From Gammaproteobacteria bacterium (GTDB lineage Bacteria; Pseudomonadota; Gammaproteobacteria; Pseudomonadales; Azotimanducaceae): DNA of 64,000 bases. Made by a program: the position numbers and the translations under genes. This document shows positions 61,839-64,000 of the stretch, in pieces (the first letter of the stretch is position 1; each line of letters opens with the position of its first letter). The stretch lies in contig VXNM01000010.1 of assembly GCA_009840545.1 (NCBI GenBank), forward strand, positions 528,617 through 592,616, given 5' to 3'. The notes below the pieces were generated by a model that worked only from the letters and a program-made list of their open reading frames with translations, made no database searches and was not told where the DNA came from.

Positions 61839-62213
61839 CAATACTTGACTCAGCACACGGTGGTACCATCCTGTTAGGACTGACGTGCCAATGAGGACAG
61901 CCCCACGTGGACAAAGACTGATATAATTCTATCAGTTAGGGAAGTGCAAAGTATCTCGACTCGCTTTGAAAGAGGAATTACTGCTTCAAATAAACAGGTA
62001 TACTACCTCCGTGATTGAAACGGACTGTCCTGCTGTTTCTGTCTTGATCGGGAAGAAGAATCGTGATTGAGCTGTGTCACTGACCGATACTAGCCAGTAC
62101 TGTGCAGTACACAATAGACGCTCACTCTCGCGCGCAGGCTAATCAGGGTTGGGTACAGTACTATTGCCCAATTTAATGGGCTCGTCTACTTAAAGCAGTA
62201 ATTTCTAAAGCTC
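61839..62213. other. Gap before the repeat gene
   Basis: No gene seen. ACTGATA/TATCAGT (61917-61936) is a perfect 7-base-pair inverted repeat whose loop arm contains TATAAT (61922-61927). GCCCA/TGGGC (62166-62181) lies past the stop of the minus-strand repeat gene and may be its terminator. Confidence 0.4.
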
Positions 62214-64000
62214 TCATGGTATATTGGTATCAACTTCGGTAACGGTAATGTCGACATCTAGTTCGCCCTCTTCGCCCTGATAGGCGGTGTGGAGAAAGGG
62301 GTCGTACAGGTGGTAGACTTTACCGGTGCAGGAGTTCCAGTAGAGCGCATTGAGGGCTTCGTCAATTCTGCTGGTACTGTATAGAGCTATCCATTCGCAG
62401 GATTCGGTTGACGTGTCGTCATCGTCGTTGGTGTCCATTTCGGTGACGGTGATTTCGGTGACGGTGATGTCGATATCTAGTTCGAGCTCGTAGCCGAAAT
62501 AGCCGCCGGTGGAGAGGAAGAGGTCGTACAGGTGGTAGATTTTGCCGGAACAGGAGTTCCAGAAGAGGGCATTGAGAGCCGAGAAAGTAAGGAGTTCTGG
62601 ATTATTGTTTTGAGCTATCCATGCGCAGGATTCGTTTGGCGTGTCGTCATCGTCGTTGGTGTTAATTTCGGTGACCGTGATGTCGACATCTAGCACGAGC
62701 TCTTCGCCGTCATCGTCTTCGGTGGAGAGGACGGGGTCGTACAGGTGGTAGACCTTGCCGGCGCAGGAGTTCCAAAAGAGGGCATTGAGGGCAGTGTCAT
62801 ATGTGTTGGTATTGTATTGAGCTTTCCATTCGCAGGATTCGGTTGACATATCATCATCGTCGTTGGCGTCAATTTCGGTGACCGTGATTTCGCTGACGGT
62901 GATGTCGACATCTAGTTCAGTCTCAATCTCTTCTAAGTCATCGTCATATTCTTCGGTGTATAGGACGGGGTCGTACAGGTGGAAGACCTTGCCGGTGCAG
63001 GAGTTCCAAAAGAGGGCATTGAGGTCGACGGCAGAGGAGCCGCTATTGTATTGAGCTTTCCATTCACAGGATTCGGTTGACGAATCATCGTCATTGGCGT
63101 CCGTTTCGGTGACCGTGATTTCGGTGACGGTGATGTCGACGTCTAGTTCGGCCTCTTCGCCGTCATAGGTGGAGAAGTCGGGGTCGTACAGGTGATAGAC
63201 TTTGCCGGTGCAGGAGTTCCAGAAGAGGGCATTGAGGGCTGCGTCCCATACGTTGGGATTGTATTCAGCTATCCATTCGCAGGATTCGGTTGGCGTGTCG
63301 CCATCGTCATCGTCGGTGGTGTCCATTTCGGCGATCGTGATTTCGGTGACCGTGATGTCGACGTCTAGTTCGACCTCTTCGCCGACATAGGTGGAGAGGT
63401 CGGGGTCGTACAGGTGGAAGACTTTGCCGGTGCAGGAGTTCCAAAAGAGGGCATTGAGGACTGTTGGACTGCTGCTGATGCTACTGGTGCTCTGTTGAGC
63501 TATCCATTCGCAGGATTCGGTTGACGCATCGCCATCGTCGTTGGTGTCCATTTCGGTGACGGTGATTTCGGTGACCGTGATGTCGACGTCTAGTTCGACC
63601 TCTTCGCCGTCATCGTCTTCGGTGGAGAGGACCTGGTCGTACAGGTGGTAGACTTTACCGGTGCAGGAGTTCCAGAAGAGGGCATTGAGGTTTTCGTCGC
63701 GGAAGTTGTCATTGTATTGAGCTATCCATTCGCAGGATTCGGTTGACGTGTCGCCGTCGTCATCGTTGTTGGCATCAGCTTCGGTGACGGTGATTTCGGT
63801 GACCGTGATGTCGACGTCTAGTTCGACCTCTTCGCCGTCATCGTCTTCGGTGGAGAGGACCTGGTCGTACAGGTGGTAGACTTTACCGGTGCAGGAGTTC
63901 CAGAAGAGGGCATTGAGGTTTTCGTCGCGGAAGTTGTCATTGTATTGAGCTATCCATTCGCAGGATTCGGTTGACGTGTCGCCGTCGTCATCGTTGTTGG
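62214..64000 (-). CDS. Highly acidic tandem-repeat protein, C-terminal part (5' end beyond window)
   Basis: The minus frame is open from base 64000 to TGA at 62214 (595 codons), so the N-terminus is outside the window. At least eight tandem units of about 70-78 residues are seen. Each has CEWIAQYN, then ALNALFWNSCTGKVYHLYD, then an acidic stretch ELDVDITVTEITVTEMDTND and DDDDTSTES. Two cysteines per unit (CEW and SCTGK) could form a disulfide. The poly-Asp tracts resemble calcium-binding linkers, which is inference. No membrane anchor or sorting signal is seen in the visible C-terminus (LDVDITVTEVDTNIP). I do not recognise the repeat family; a surface or secreted adhesin-like role is a guess. 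Confidence 0.85.
   Translation of the reverse strand, partial: NNDDDGDTSTESCEWIAQYNDNFRDENLNALFWNSCTGKVYHLYDQVLSTEDDDGEEVELDVDITVTEITVTEADANNDDDGDTSTESCEWIAQYNDNFRDENLNALFWNSCTGKVYHLYDQVLSTEDDDGEEVELDVDITVTEITVTEMDTNDDGDASTESCEWIAQQSTSSISSSPTVLNALFWNSCTGKVFHLYDPDLSTYVGEEVELDVDITVTEITIAEMDTTDDDDGDTPTESCEWIAEYNPNVWDAALNALFWNSCTGKVYHLYDPDFSTYDGEEAELDVDITVTEITVTETDANDDDSSTESCEWKAQYNSGSSAVDLNALFWNSCTGKVFHLYDPVLYTEEYDDDLEEIETELDVDITVSEITVTEIDANDDDDMSTESCEWKAQYNTNTYDTALNALFWNSCAGKVYHLYDPVLSTEDDDGEELVLDVDITVTEINTNDDDDTPNESCAWIAQNNNPELLTFSALNALFWNSCSGKIYHLYDLFLSTGGYFGYELELDIDITVTEITVTEMDTNDDDDTSTESCEWIALYSTSRIDEALNALYWNSCTGKVYHLYDPFLHTAYQGEEGELDVDITVTEVDTNIP
63545..64000 (-). repeat. Two recently duplicated repeat units
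   Basis: The units are offset by exactly 228 bases (76 codons). From the run CGGTGACGGTGATTTCGG onward, about 220 bases look identical by eye, whereas older units differ at many positions. This indicates recent unit duplication and probable copy-number change. Confidence 0.85.

Noticed and set aside
62214..64000. CRISPR array
   Set aside because: The regular repeats are 210-230 bases long, stay in one open coding frame and have no short unique spacers.

Overview
The window is a chromosomal segment around the replication origin of a bacterium that looks like a gammaproteobacterium. The order dnaA-dnaN-recF-gyrB, diverging from rpmH-rnpA-yidD-yidC-mnmE, followed by mnmG-rsmG-parA-parB, a complete atp operon and glmU-glmS, is the classic origin neighbourhood of that class. 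No rRNA or tRNA gene was recognised. I cannot name the genus. Base composition appears balanced, but I did not compute it. Both ends of the window cut through an open gene.

Left arm (1-12.7 kb): an Oar-like TonB-dependent receptor runs off the left edge. It is followed by a dicarboxylate/amino-acid:cation symporter, the ribosome-assembly GTPase RsgA, an acyl-CoA carboxylase beta chain, an ArfB-like rescue factor whose GGQ motif reads GGT, a serine hydrolase, a type II glutamine synthetase, an enoyl-CoA hydratase, a flippase-like membrane protein, and a CDP-alcohol phosphatidyltransferase with no normal start codon. From 12.9 to 19.2 kb lies the plus-strand run def-fmt-rsmB-trkA-trkH-plsC.

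Origin (19.2-29.9 kb): gyrB, recF, dnaN and dnaA run leftward. The dnaA-rpmH gap holds DnaA boxes, a T-rich stretch and a strong rpmH promoter, so I call it oriC. Two identical 16-base parS sites, one inside rsmB and one between recF and gyrB, match the parAB genes at 42-43 kb.

Accessory insert (29.9-39.3 kb): this interrupts the usual mnmE-mnmG neighbourhood. It holds a secreted beta-sandwich protein and two tandem membrane-anchored helical-repeat paralogs, all on the minus strand, plus gene debris. The debris is a rearranged pseudocopy of the secreted protein carrying an inverted block, a dead lactate racemase (larA) fragment, and a MntA/HepT toxin-antitoxin pair with a frameshifted toxin.

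Right arm (39.4-64 kb): mnmG, rsmG, parA and parB; atpIBEFHAGDC (the ATP synthase); two paralogous WD40-like lipoproteins flanking a DUF1428 gene; a PhyH dioxygenase and a VOC protein; divergent znuBC/znuA zinc uptake genes; glmU and glmS (UDP-GlcNAc synthesis); and a small membrane protein. At the right edge is the C-terminal part of a highly acidic protein with at least eight tandem cysteine-containing repeats, which I could not assign to a known family. It and the mnmE-mnmG insert are the most novel-looking parts of the window.
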